Positions 7,894-15,270 are shown, numbered from the stretch's first letter. The stretch: DNA of 15,561 nt from Clostridiales bacterium (GCA_015655565.1 JAATEU010000626.1:1-15561), one strand, 5' to 3'. Notes: generated by a model not told the origin, from the sequence alone. A program made the numbers and translations.

Positions 7894-8056
7894 GCATGTA
7901 AGGAGTGGTTACAGCAAACACATGCCGGGAAAAGCCCGGATGGCTCTTATAAGGGGAAATATCCCGTTATTTGTAGAAACACACAAAGACAGATGGGAAT
8001 GTATATCATTCCATTCGGAGAAGAGGCCGGATTGGAATGGTACAGGTTCCAGTCTG
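7894..8056 (+). ncRNA. Candidate structured RNA or leader before the pilin-like gene
   Basis: Five hairpins follow one another. TGTAA/TTACA (7897-7913) would hide the AAGGAG. CCGGG/CCCGG surrounds AAAAG (7925-7939). GGGA/TCCC surrounds AATA (7954-7965). TGGAATG/CATTCCA, with one bulged G, spans 7994-8013. A ten-pair stem with two G-U wobbles, CGGATTGGAA/TTCCAGTCTG, spans 8028-8056. In addition GCATGT (7894-7899) can pair with ACATGC (7920-7925), which excludes the first hairpin. None ends in a T run, so this is not a simple terminator. No known RNA family was recognised; it could be a processed leader, a riboregulator, or chance structure in a coding region. Confidence 0.35.
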
Positions 8057-8080
8057 CCTGAATCTTTGTATCTGTCATAA
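7922..8080 (+). CDS. Possible 52-residue protein in the virD4-pilin gap
   Basis: A frame of 52 codons runs from ATG 7922 (MPGKARMALIRGNIPLFVET) to TAA 8078-8080. Its second half has a varied, protein-like composition with several Trp, Cys and His (DRWECISFHSEKRPDWNGTG). The only ribosome-like site, AAGGAG (7900-7905), is 16 bases from the ATG, too far for normal initiation; ATG 7940 is an in-frame alternative without a site. A second frame across the same DNA is also open, to TGA near 8060, and reads in a protein-like way (GMYIIPFGEEAGLEWYRFQS). The region also forms hairpins. It may be a small gene, a structured RNA, or both. No family recognised. Confidence 0.35.
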   Translation: MPGKARMALIRGNIPLFVETHKDRWECISFHSEKRPDWNGTGSSLPESLYLS

Positions 8081-8120
8081 AACAGAAAAGGAGATTTCTT
8101 ATGCATAGAACAGAAAAGGA
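8076..8120 (+). repeat. Short direct repeat spanning the start of the pilin-like gene
   Basis: CATAAAACAGAAAAGGA (8076-8092) recurs as CATAGAACAGAAAAGGA (8104-8120), 16 of 17 bases identical, offset by 28 bases. The first copy supplies the ribosome site of the pilin-like gene; the second encodes its residues 2-7. It may be a small local duplication. Confidence 0.6.
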
Positions 8121-8448
8121 AAAAAAGAAGCAGGAAATAAAGAGAGGGTTATCCAGAGGAAAGAAAGCCATAACAGGATTTTTCGCTATGGTTTACCTGA
8201 CGTTAAGTGCCATGCCGATGACTGCCTTTGCAGCCGGAAGCGTGACACAGCCCTTGGATAATTTAAAGACGCTGGTGATTGCCGTCATTGGTGCGGTGGG
8301 TGTCATTATTTTAGCAAAAAACGTAATGGAGTTTGCGCAAGCATACCAACAGCAAGATTCGTCCACGATGAATTCCGCATTAAAAGGCATTGTAGCCGGT
8401 GTTATGATGGCGGGTATCTCCACCGTTCTTACCTTTCTTGGATTTTAA
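8101..8448 (+). CDS. Maff2/VirB2-like pilin-type membrane protein
   Basis: ATG 8101 lies 7 bases after AAGGAG (8088-8093). The 115-residue product has a basic N-terminus (1-22), a hydrophobic segment (23-41) ending at TAFAAG (a likely signal-peptidase site near residue 45), and two membrane helices (about 54-76 and 96-114) joined by a short polar loop with QQQDSST. This long basic leader plus two-helix topology is that of VirB2/TrbC pilins; the sequence LKTLVIAVIGAVGVI fits the Maff2 family of Firmicutes conjugative elements. It would be processed and inserted in the membrane as a channel or pilus subunit. It opens the secretion-channel gene group, directly before a VirB6-like gene. Family name from memory; pilin function inferred from topology and context. 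Confidence 0.8.
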   Translation: MHRTEKEKKKQEIKRGLSRGKKAITGFFAMVYLTLSAMPMTAFAAGSVTQPLDNLKTLVIAVIGAVGVIILAKNVMEFAQAYQQQDSSTMNSALKGIVAGVMMAGISTVLTFLGF

Positions 8449-8468
8449 GATGTTAAAAAAGCAAATGA

Positions 8469-8486
8469 GGACAGTGCTAACTGTCC
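8469..8486 (+). promoter_or_regulatory. Intercistronic hairpin between pilin-like and VirB6-like genes
   Basis: GGACAG pairs perfectly with CTGTCC around the loop TGCTAA. No T run follows, so full termination is unlikely. It lies 21 bases after the pilin stop and 15 bases before the ribosome site of the next gene. Such stems often protect the upstream message from 3' decay, which would suit a pilin needed in excess; that role is inferred. Confidence 0.45.
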
Positions 8487-8512
8487 CCATAGGGAAGAAA
8501 GAGGTGAGATAA

Positions 8513-9355
8513 GTGGATATTTTTAAATTGGGAGATAAAATTCTTGCCCTTTTGGAAATGGTATTCGGATTCTGGAATAACCAGATCAACCTTGTCTTTG
8601 CCATGCTTGGGCAGTCTCCGGTCAGTTTTAAAGACGGTGGTCCATGGGCAGTGGTAGAAGGGATAGAACCAATTTTTGTTGCGGTAGGTTCTTCCCTTGT
8701 AGTGCTGTTTTTTGTCATCGGTTTCTGTTCGGAAAGCGTGGATATTAGGGAGGAGATGCGGTTCGAGGTTATTCTTCGTATACTGATTCGTCTGGGGCTG
8801 GCAGAATGGCTGGTAGCGAATAATGTCACCATCATGAAGGCGTTTTTTACATCAATCGGGAATCTAGTCAGTCTGCTGTCTGCGGGACAGCAAACAACAC
8901 TTGTGATTGATAGTACACAGGCAGAGGTTATCAAGAACCTTGGATTTGGAGAGGGTCTTATCATGCTGATACTGGCAGCACTTCTTAGCGTCATTGTCAT
9001 TATTTGTGGTTTCTTTCTGATTTATACAGTGTATTTCAGATTCTTAAAAATCATGGTGATTGTGCCAATCGGTTCCATTGCCATGGCTACACTGGCAGGA
9101 AACCGTAATGTGGCACATACCGCAAGCACCTATGCAAAGCATTTCATATCCGTGGTGTTTGAAGCGGTTACAATGGCGCTTGCCATTATCCTGTGTAATG
9201 CCTTTATCAATGCCGGACTTCCGACATTTACAGGAAATTATGCGGACTGGGCCAAAACCCTGATTTATCTGTGTGAAATGACATTTACAATTGCCCTAAC
9301 AGTCGGAAGTGTAAAGGGGGCACAAAGCCTTACCAGTAAGGCACTTGGATTATAG
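8513..9355 (+). CDS. VirB6/TrbL-like polytopic channel protein
   Basis: GTG 8513 follows the ribosome site GAGGTGAG (8501-8508). The 280-residue product has membrane helices at about 52-72, 147-175, 178-196, 210-232 and 247-267, with a long, possibly external, segment between the first and second. The pattern, including FFLIYTVYFRFLKIMVIVPI (167-186) and a Ser/Thr-Gly-rich end (TVGSVKGAQSLTSKAL), fits the VirB6/TrbL-like proteins of clostridial conjugative elements. VirB6-type proteins form the inner part of the DNA channel in the cytoplasmic membrane. It lies between the pilin-like and PrgI genes, in the usual neighbourhood. The membrane topology is clear; the family name rests on pattern and context. 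Confidence 0.85.
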   Translation: MDIFKLGDKILALLEMVFGFWNNQINLVFAMLGQSPVSFKDGGPWAVVEGIEPIFVAVGSSLVVLFFVIGFCSESVDIREEMRFEVILRILIRLGLAEWLVANNVTIMKAFFTSIGNLVSLLSAGQQTTLVIDSTQAEVIKNLGFGEGLIMLILAALLSVIVIICGFFLIYTVYFRFLKIMVIVPIGSIAMATLAGNRNVAHTASTYAKHFISVVFEAVTMALAIILCNAFINAGLPTFTGNYADWAKTLIYLCEMTFTIALTVGSVKGAQSLTSKALGL

Positions 9356-9367
9356 GAGGAAAGAAAG

Positions 9368-9775
9368 ATGGGAAAGAAATTGGAATTTAACACCAGCTGG
9401 GGAAAAACAAAGAAGGTAGAGTTGGAAATAAACTACTATATGAATAATCACTGTATTTATATCGGATTAACGACAGGGAAGGGTGCGAACCTTGAGTCAT
9501 TTGCAGATGTGACAGTCAATCTGGATGGAAAGGCACCGGATTACTGCGGTTATTTGAATACGAATAATCTGTCGGGGTTAGAAGAATTTGTCGTAAAGAA
9601 TGGAATCGGGGAATTTACTGGCCTTACGAAACAAAGCGGATTTTGTGAATATCCTTTGTACTTATTTAATGTGGATAAACTAAGGGAACTTTGCCCGAAC
9701 GGAATGCTTGTTTATGAACAAGGTATTGGCAAAGGGAACAGGGAAAAACCAGAAGAGAAGTCAAAGAGCAGATAA
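9368..9775 (+). CDS. Small DUF4313-like protein of conjugative elements
   Basis: ATG 9368 is 8 bases after AGGAGGA (9354-9360) and 12 bases after the VirB6-like stop. The 135-residue soluble product begins MGKKLEFNTSWGKTKKVELE and contains NYYMNNHCIYIGLTTGKG (21-38) and FADVTVNLDGKAPDYCGYLN (46-65). A short, acidic and basic tail follows. The pattern resembles DUF4313, a family of unknown function found in Firmicutes mobile elements; I give this from memory and with reserve. No catalytic residues can be named. Being set within the channel operon between membrane components suggests a transfer-related or regulatory role, which is inference. Confidence 0.75.
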   Translation: MGKKLEFNTSWGKTKKVELEINYYMNNHCIYIGLTTGKGANLESFADVTVNLDGKAPDYCGYLNTNNLSGLEEFVVKNGIGEFTGLTKQSGFCEYPLYLFNVDKLRELCPNGMLVYEQGIGKGNREKPEEKSKSR

Positions 9776-9799
9776 AAATATGGGAAGGAGGAAGAAAGG

Positions 9800-10255
9800 T
9801 TGGTCATTGAAGTTAATAAGGACATTGACCGGTATCAGGAATCGGTTATCATGGGGCTGTCTGCAAAGCAGTTGATTTTCTCCGCAGCGAGTTTAATCAG
9901 CGGAGCTGGCTTGATTTTGTTATTGTACCGCTATATCGGATTGACAGCCTCTGCTTATATTGCAATTCCGGTTGTCGCTCCGATTGCATTAGGAGGATTT
10001 TATTCCTATCACGGGATGAGCTTCTATGAAGTGATGGGAAGAAAGTTGCGTTTTGCATTTACCAACAAAGCATTGGTCTATGTATCGACAGAGTGTGAAA
10101 CGGTGATACAAAAATATATGCAGGAGCTTATGGAGAAGGAAAAGAGCAGAGCCGGGTTTTTAAAGAAGCATAAAAAGGGTCCTATAGAAGAATCAGTCAA
10201 AGCAAAAGATGAGAAAAGTCAGGGGGATTTTGAAGAGAAAAAAAGAAAACAATAA
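9800..10255 (+). CDS. prgI: PrgI-family (VirB3-like) membrane protein
   Basis: TTG 9800 is the start, 8 bases after a strong AAGGAGG (9785-9791); no ATG offers a better choice. The 151-residue product begins VIEVNKDIDRYQESVIMGLS, the typical PrgI opening, followed by two membrane helices (about 24-44 and 49-68) and SYHGMSFYEVMGRKLRF. The C-terminal third is basic and polar. PrgI proteins are the Gram-positive counterparts of VirB3 and sit with VirB4 at the base of the secretion channel. The gene is followed by a one-helix peptide in another frame at a run of seven A in its last codons, and then by virB4. Confidence 0.92.
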   Translation: MVIEVNKDIDRYQESVIMGLSAKQLIFSAASLISGAGLILLLYRYIGLTASAYIAIPVVAPIALGGFYSYHGMSFYEVMGRKLRFAFTNKALVYVSTECETVIQKYMQELMEKEKSRAGFLKKHKKGPIEESVKAKDEKSQGDFEEKKRKQ

Positions 10256-10329
10256 AAATAGTAATTGGTTGTATCGTAACGCTTATCATAGCAGCGGCAG
10301 GAGCCTTAATTTATAAAAACACACAATAA
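10230..10329 (+). pseudogene. One-helix membrane peptide, frameshifted at a run of seven A
   Basis: From 10258 to TAA 10327-10329 one frame encodes a clear membrane helix (IVIGCIVTLIIAAAGALIY) ending KNTQ. That frame has no ATG, GTG or TTG after its upstream stop (TGA 10231). A TTG at 10230, just after AGGGGG (10221-10226), begins another frame MKRKK that would enter the helix frame if the run A7 (10238-10244) had one A fewer, giving a tidy small protein opening MKRKKKTIKIVIG. Alternatively, one extra A would join the helix to the PrgI C-terminus. It may therefore be a small gene broken by a one-base change, a slippage-controlled product, or a sequencing error in a homopolymer. Confidence 0.45.
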
Positions 10330-10348
10330 TAAGTTGAAATGATTGTAT

Positions 10349-10419
10349 GACCTCTTTTGGTCGGAGCAATTCAGGCATAGGCCGGGAATTGTTTCCGGCT
10401 TATGTGACTTAAGAATCAC
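10349..10419 (+). promoter_or_regulatory. Hairpin-rich leader of virB4
   Basis: Three stems precede the virB4 ribosome site: GACC/GGTC (10349-10362), a ten-pair stem with one G-T wobble CATAGGCCGG/CCGGCTTATG around GAATTGTTT (10376-10404), and GTGA/TCAC (10404-10419). None is followed by a T run. They could set the level of virB4 translation or message stability; no known element was recognised. Confidence 0.4.
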
Positions 10420-10438
10420 AAAGAAGGAGGGAAACCAA

Positions 10439-12841
10439 TTGAAATTGTTTTTTCAAGATGGATTTAAGGAACTAAAAAAGGCAAGTGAGCCGCTTTACCG
10501 TACTCCAAAATCCATTCAGGAAACGATAGAAATCATGGCGGTAGCGGAAAACGGCATCTTTGAAGTGGCAAAGAACCGGTATTCCAAAAGCTACCGCTTT
10601 CAGGATATCAATTACACTACGACAAATGAAGATGAGCAGATTGACATTTTTGAGAGGTACTGTAAGTTTTTAAATTCGCTGGACTGTAATTTTAAGATAA
10701 CAATTAATAATAAGAACAAGAACATGGTAGATTTAAGAAAGCTGGTATTGTTGCAATATCAGGAGGATGGTTATGATTCTTTCCGTAAAATCTACAACGA
10801 CATCATGGAAAAAAAGATAATTGAGGGAAGACAGGGAATCGAAAAGGAAAGATACTTGACCATTGCGATTAACCGAAAGAATTTTGAGGAAGCAAAAGCA
10901 CAGTTTGCCACATTGGAGGCTACTATTCGTAAGGCATTCAATGAACTGGGAGCAGATATCGTTCCTTTGGATGGAAATGAGAGGTTAAAGGTTTTATATG
11001 ATTTTTACCATTTGGGAAAGGAAGGGGACTTCCAGTTTGATTTAAAGGAATACAATAAGACAGGAAGTGATTTTAAGAATGATTTATGCAACGGAATGGT
11101 GAAATACTTCCCGGATCACTTTGAAGACGAGGAGAAATATTGTAGGGCGTTGTTTATCAAGAAATATCCAAGCAGCCTATCGGACCGCTTTTTAAATGAA
11201 ATCACTTCCCTTCCCGTACATTCCATCACTAGTATTGACGTGGTACCGATTCCAAAGGATTTAACCACAAAGACACTGCAAAAGAAGTACCTTGGAATTG
11301 AATCGGACATTATAAAGCAGCAGAGAGTCCGAAATAAAAACAATGATTTTTCCTCGGAAATTTCCTATAACAAGCGTATTGAGAAAAAAGAAATAGAGGA
11401 AATCATGGATGATGTCAGGGAAAATGACCAGTGCTTGTTTTATGTGGCAGTAACGGTCATTTTGATGGCAGATACCAAAGAAGAAATGGAAAGCATTACG
11501 GAAACCGTGGAAACAATCGGAAAACGAAACAGCTGTACGATAGATACCCATTATTTAAGGCAGAGGGAGGCATTAAACACTGCATTGCCAATTGGAGTAA
11601 GACAGGTAGAAACCATGAGGACCATGCTTACCCAGAGCCTTGCGGTTTTAATGCCTTTTAACGTACAGGAGTTAAATGATATTGGTGGTAATTATTATGG
11701 GATTAATCAGGTGTCAAAAAATATCAACGTGGGGAACCGTAAGAAGTTGATTAATGGGAACGGGTTTGTATTTGGTGTCCCCGGCTCCGGTAAATCATTT
11801 TTCTGCAAAATGGAAATGGGATCGGTATTTTTATCCGGTAAAGATGAGATTATCGTCATTGACCCGATGAATGAATATTTTGACATTGCCCATACCTATG
11901 GCGGTACGGTAGTAAATATGTCAACCTATACGGACAACTATGTGAATCCTCTTGCGATGGATGTGTGGAGCTTAGATCAGAATGATTCCAAAGGCTGGAT
12001 CAGGGAAAAGGGAGAATTTATGCTGGGACTTTGTGAACAGTGTATCGGGGATTCCTTAAATTCAAGGCAGAAATCCATTATTGACCGTTGTGTCAGAAAG
12101 CTCTATTTAGAAATTGCAAGAAGCAGGGAAAAATATGTTCCGGTGATGTCTGACTTTTATGATTTACTGCTAAACCAGCTGGAGGAAGAGGCAAAGGATA
12201 TAGCTCTATCGTTGGAGCTGTTTGTCAATGGTTCTCTCAATATCTTCAATCATCAGAGCAATGTGGACACCAATAACCGCTTTACGGTATATGGAATCCG
12301 TGACCTTGGCTCTGAACTTTCCCCGATTACCATGCTTGTCATGATGGAGTCCATTCAGCAAAGAATTGTAGAAAACGGTATGAGAGGAATCGCAACATGG
12401 CTCTATATAGACGAATTCCATGTGCTTTTAAATTCCGAGTATAGTGCAAAATACCTACAGCAGCTATGGAAAAAAGTAAGAAAGCAAGGCGGTCTTTGCA
12501 CCGGGATTACGCAGAATTTGGTTGATCTGCTTCAGAACTACATAGCCACGACCATGCTGGCCAATTCCGAGTTCGTAGCATTATTAAAGCAGGCCAATAC
12601 GGATAGTTCCAAGATGGCGGAAGTGATTGGCGTCTCAGAAACACAGCTTCGGTTTGTAACAAATAGTTCCGCCGGTATGGGACTGTTAAAATGCGGCTGC
12701 GTGGTAATCCCGTTTGACCACACCATAAGCAAGTCTTCGGATTTGTATCATCTGTATAATACCAATATCCATGAAAAGATTGCAGAGCAGAAGAAACAGA
12801 AGAATTTGGCAGATAAGTCGAGAATCAATGAAGAGGAATAA
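10439..12841 (+). CDS. virB4: VirB4-type conjugation ATPase
   Basis: TTG 10439 (KLFFQDGFKE) is chosen because AAGGAGG (10424-10430) stands 8 bases before it; the frame is open back to 10343 without a better site. The 800-residue product has an N-terminal domain typical of VirB4, then Walker A GVPGSGKS (446-453), a following IIVIDPMNEY segment, and Walker B LYIDEFH (655-661). GGLCTGITQNLVDLL and the NSEFVALLKQ segment complete the VirB4 ATPase core. VirB4 is the conserved motor at the base of the type IV channel and drives assembly and transfer. It corresponds to the VirB4-like proteins of clostridial CTn/Tn1549 elements. No cell-wall hydrolase gene follows; the element switches to accessory DNA right after the stop. 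Confidence 0.96.
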   Translation: MKLFFQDGFKELKKASEPLYRTPKSIQETIEIMAVAENGIFEVAKNRYSKSYRFQDINYTTTNEDEQIDIFERYCKFLNSLDCNFKITINNKNKNMVDLRKLVLLQYQEDGYDSFRKIYNDIMEKKIIEGRQGIEKERYLTIAINRKNFEEAKAQFATLEATIRKAFNELGADIVPLDGNERLKVLYDFYHLGKEGDFQFDLKEYNKTGSDFKNDLCNGMVKYFPDHFEDEEKYCRALFIKKYPSSLSDRFLNEITSLPVHSITSIDVVPIPKDLTTKTLQKKYLGIESDIIKQQRVRNKNNDFSSEISYNKRIEKKEIEEIMDDVRENDQCLFYVAVTVILMADTKEEMESITETVETIGKRNSCTIDTHYLRQREALNTALPIGVRQVETMRTMLTQSLAVLMPFNVQELNDIGGNYYGINQVSKNINVGNRKKLINGNGFVFGVPGSGKSFFCKMEMGSVFLSGKDEIIVIDPMNEYFDIAHTYGGTVVNMSTYTDNYVNPLAMDVWSLDQNDSKGWIREKGEFMLGLCEQCIGDSLNSRQKSIIDRCVRKLYLEIARSREKYVPVMSDFYDLLLNQLEEEAKDIALSLELFVNGSLNIFNHQSNVDTNNRFTVYGIRDLGSELSPITMLVMMESIQQRIVENGMRGIATWLYIDEFHVLLNSEYSAKYLQQLWKKVRKQGGLCTGITQNLVDLLQNYIATTMLANSEFVALLKQANTDSSKMAEVIGVSETQLRFVTNSSAGMGLLKCGCVVIPFDHTISKSSDLYHLYNTNIHEKIAEQKKQKNLADKSRINEEE

Positions 12842-12854
12842 CCTAAGAATTCAA

Positions 12855-12884
12855 TTGAAAGTACAGCCCCTTTTTTGCTATAAT
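12855..12884 (+). promoter_or_regulatory. Likely sigma-A promoter after the transfer genes
   Basis: TTGAAA (12855-12860) and a perfect TATAAT (12879-12884) are separated by 18 bases. An inverted repeat, CCCTTTTT (12868-12875) with AAAAAGGG (12895-12902), brackets the -10 box. The -10 context GCTATAATA recurs as GCTATACTA at 12942-12950 and 12979-12987, so two further -10-like boxes precede the broken HNH gene at 13021. Promoter activity is predicted from the motifs only. Confidence 0.55.
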
Positions 12885-13020
12885 AAGTTTAGTTAAAAAG
12901 GGTTGATAAAAACTCAGCACCAAACAGGAATTTATAGGGGAGCTATACTACACATTATAGCAATAGGTCAAATTAAGTGCTATACTAAAGGCAATCTTTG
13001 TAAGAAACGAGGTGGTGTTT

Positions 13021-13848
13021 GTGGCAAACAATCGTGATGATTTTTCTTTCTCCACAAAGGAATTGTTAGCTAATCGAGTCGGCAGAAAATGCAGTAATCC
13101 GAATTGTAGAAAACTGACTTGTGGATCAAATGATGATCCCTAAAGATTTACTAATATTGGGGTTGCTGCTCATATCTGTGCGGCAGCAAAAGGAGGTCCT
13201 AGATATGATACATGCATGACACCTGAAGAACGAAAATCCTTTGAAAACGGGATTTGGCTATGCCAATCATGCTCCAAATTGATAGATACAGATACCACCC
13301 GATACACCAAAGAGGGACTTCTATCTTGGAAAAAGGTTGCTGAAGAATTAGCTATTTCAGAAATTGAAGCCACATCACCGGCACAATCGGTTGAACAAGA
13401 TAAGGAGCTTATTAGGTTTTTTATTCAATGTTTTGACCGTCCAGCATTTCAAGATAATATTAGGCAAGAAGTACGGATGGAGGACTTTGATAAAGCGATT
13501 GAGGATACCCTTATTGTACTAAACACTGGTGTGTTGCGGACACGGGATGGCAATATATTAAAGCAAGCCGAAGGAAAATCTGCAGTTCAAAACCCTCTAT
13601 GGCGTGAAAAACTGGATGTTGTTGCTGATATGCTGGTTTCAATTCGTAGACGGTTGAAGATAGCCGAGGCCGAAAAAGCATATACAAAATATGGCACAGG
13701 AGAAAATGTTTTCTACTGCTTTTCTGATGGAGCGCTTAGCGATTGGTTTAATCTTACGCGGGAAGAAATATTAAAAGTTTTGTCCTCTATTTGTAAAGAA
13801 GCTGGACTTCATGAATTACATTTCCGACACCGAAGATATAGATGGTAA
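13021..13848 (+). pseudogene. HNH-type nuclease gene interrupted by one in-frame TAA
   Basis: GTG 13021 follows GAGGTG at 6-base spacing. The frame runs 40 codons (with CSNPNC, C24/C29), meets TAA at 13141-13143, and continues in the same frame to 13848. After the stop come IGVAAHI (H51), GGPRYDTCMTPEERKSFENG and WLCQSCSKLID (C81/C84), which together are the signature of a widespread HNH-like zinc nuclease family. The TAA falls where the family has an ordinary residue. A C-terminal part of about 150 residues begins FDRPAF and contains IEDTLIVLNTGVLRTRDG, a module I recall from other accessory proteins. A product restarted at ATG 13216 would lack C24, C29 and H51 and so the nuclease site. Most likely a recent pseudogene; a separate C-terminal product is possible. 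Confidence 0.8.
13188..13219 (+). promoter_or_regulatory. Ribosome site with mini-ORF overlapping a possible restart
   Basis: Inside the broken HNH gene, AAAAGGAGGT (13188-13197) lies 7 bases before ATG 13205. That ATG opens a four-codon frame (MIHA) whose TGA (13217-13219) overlaps ATG 13216 of the remaining HNH frame. This ATGA overlap could allow coupled restart. The same bases encode the conserved KGGPRY, so chance is likely. Confidence 0.3.
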
Positions 13849-14043
13849 AATGAGTTTGACAATTTCCTCTGGATACCGATTTTAGTGTTGCATGAACGTC
13901 TAACTGATTGAGATTATTGAAACAGCGCAGCTATAAGGACATTAGCTTCTGGGTAGTGGCAAGGTCAGTATACTATAATATAAATCTATTAAAGTTAAGT
14001 GAAAGATTACATATGAAATTATAATGTGATTAGAAGGTGCGTT

Positions 14044-15270
14044 ATGGGAATAACTAAAAATCAACACTACGTTTCGAGAGGAATTTTGAAGCATTTCGCA
14101 GATGACCAAAAGAAAACGTTTGAACTATATATTGAAAAGAAAATTATTTCTAAAAAAGCAATAGACAGTGTTATGGCACAAAACTATGTTTATGAACATC
14201 CGGCATTGGGAACAAATACTTTAGAGCTTTTTTTCGCAAAAATTGAAGGTCAATTGATTTCATGGCTTGATAAGGCGCTTGAGGTATTGGAACGTGAATA
14301 TGAAGATGACGCCAACTGCGAAAAATATGTTAATGATATGAAGAAAGCAATGCCCATTTTTGTAATGTTTTATTTTAGAAGTGGAGCGATGTTATATGAA
14401 TATTCTTTCTCTTCGGAAAATCCGAAATTGGATAGAGTAGAGAGAATGATATTTAACATATTTAATGATAGATTTATAAACGGCTTATGCAGAACAATAA
14501 ATGAATGTTACAGTACGGCAATACTTGTTGATGAACAAGAACGATTTATTATTAGTGATCAATATATGTCTACTGTAGCCTTAAAATATAAAAATAAATT
14601 TTCCAATGCGTCAAATCGTCAGATAGGGATGAGAGATACAATGATTCTTTTGCCATTAAGTGCAAAGTATTATGTAGTCTTTTATCAAGGCAGAAAGCCA
14701 GAATTCATAAGAGAAAATAAATTTAATGTTATAAATAATGACAGTGCTGAAAAGTTGAATAGCGTTATTTTTCAGAATTCATATGTGAAATGTGTTGGTA
14801 AGAATCAGGAGATTTTAGAAAAGGTAAAAGATAGCGATTTGTCCACATACAGTCCTACTAAAAACATTATGATATACAATGATGGCACAATAAAAGATTT
14901 CATTGTTAAAAGAGAAGTATTTTGGTATGACGAGGATAAGGATTTAAGTTTAAATTCCATTCAATACATTAGCGATTACTTGCAGAAGATAAAAGGAAAA
15001 ATTGGTAGAAATAGTTTATGCATTTGTGGAAGTGGGAAAAAATATAAGTATTGCTGTCAAGAAAAATACGAATTGTCCAAGGCTATTTATTTTAATTTTA
15101 AAAATCAGAAAACAATTAGTTATGACGTATCTGGATGTATAATACATGAAGAAGGCATTCAAGAGTATGCGGGTAAAATAGAAAACTTGAGAAATAAGCA
15201 AGATAAGCAAGTATTGGAACAAATGCAAAAGATTGTTAATGAACATAAAAATAGTAATACGGAAGGTTAG
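14044..15270 (+). CDS. DUF4238-like protein with C-terminal SEC-C zinc motif
   Basis: ATG 14044 follows GAAGGTG (14033-14039) and gives 408 residues; GTG 14026 is an in-frame alternative with no site. The N-terminus, KNQHYVSRGILKHFADD, a strand FELYIEKK, NYVYEHPALG and NTLELFFAKIEGQ, follows the DUF4238 pattern. The middle is unassigned. Near the end a SEC-C-type zinc motif is complete: GRNSLCICGSGKKYKYCC, with C326, C328, C337 and C338. SEC-C binds zinc and is used for protein or nucleic-acid contacts, first described in SecA. DUF4238 has no settled function to my knowledge. The gene is AT-rich compared with the transfer genes, stands alone and has a weak TATAAT-like box at 13974-13979 ahead of it. 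It reads as accessory cargo, perhaps defence-related, but only by position. Confidence 0.8.
   Translation: MGITKNQHYVSRGILKHFADDQKKTFELYIEKKIISKKAIDSVMAQNYVYEHPALGTNTLELFFAKIEGQLISWLDKALEVLEREYEDDANCEKYVNDMKKAMPIFVMFYFRSGAMLYEYSFSSENPKLDRVERMIFNIFNDRFINGLCRTINECYSTAILVDEQERFIISDQYMSTVALKYKNKFSNASNRQIGMRDTMILLPLSAKYYVVFYQGRKPEFIRENKFNVINNDSAEKLNSVIFQNSYVKCVGKNQEILEKVKDSDLSTYSPTKNIMIYNDGTIKDFIVKREVFWYDEDKDLSLNSIQYISDYLQKIKGKIGRNSLCICGSGKKYKYCCQEKYELSKAIYFNFKNQKTISYDVSGCIIHEEGIQEYAGKIENLRNKQDKQVLEQMQKIVNEHKNSNTEG

Noticed and set aside
8469..8486. Hairpin as an intrinsic terminator
   Set aside because: No T run follows and the next gene's ribosome site begins within 15 bases.
8380..9000. 206-codon open frame on the - strand opposite the VirB6-like gene
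   Set aside because: The + strand frame has membrane helices, a good start and operon context; the - strand product is a low-quality Ser/Thr/Ile-rich shadow.
10343..10438. Extended N-terminus of VirB4 from TTG 10343
   Set aside because: There is no ribosome site, the segment covers the hairpins, and TTG 10439 has a strong AAGGAGG at ideal spacing.
13856..13886. TTGACA as a -35 box for the DUF4238-like gene
   Set aside because: No acceptable -10 box lies 16-18 bases downstream; the later TATAAT at 13974 has no clear -35.
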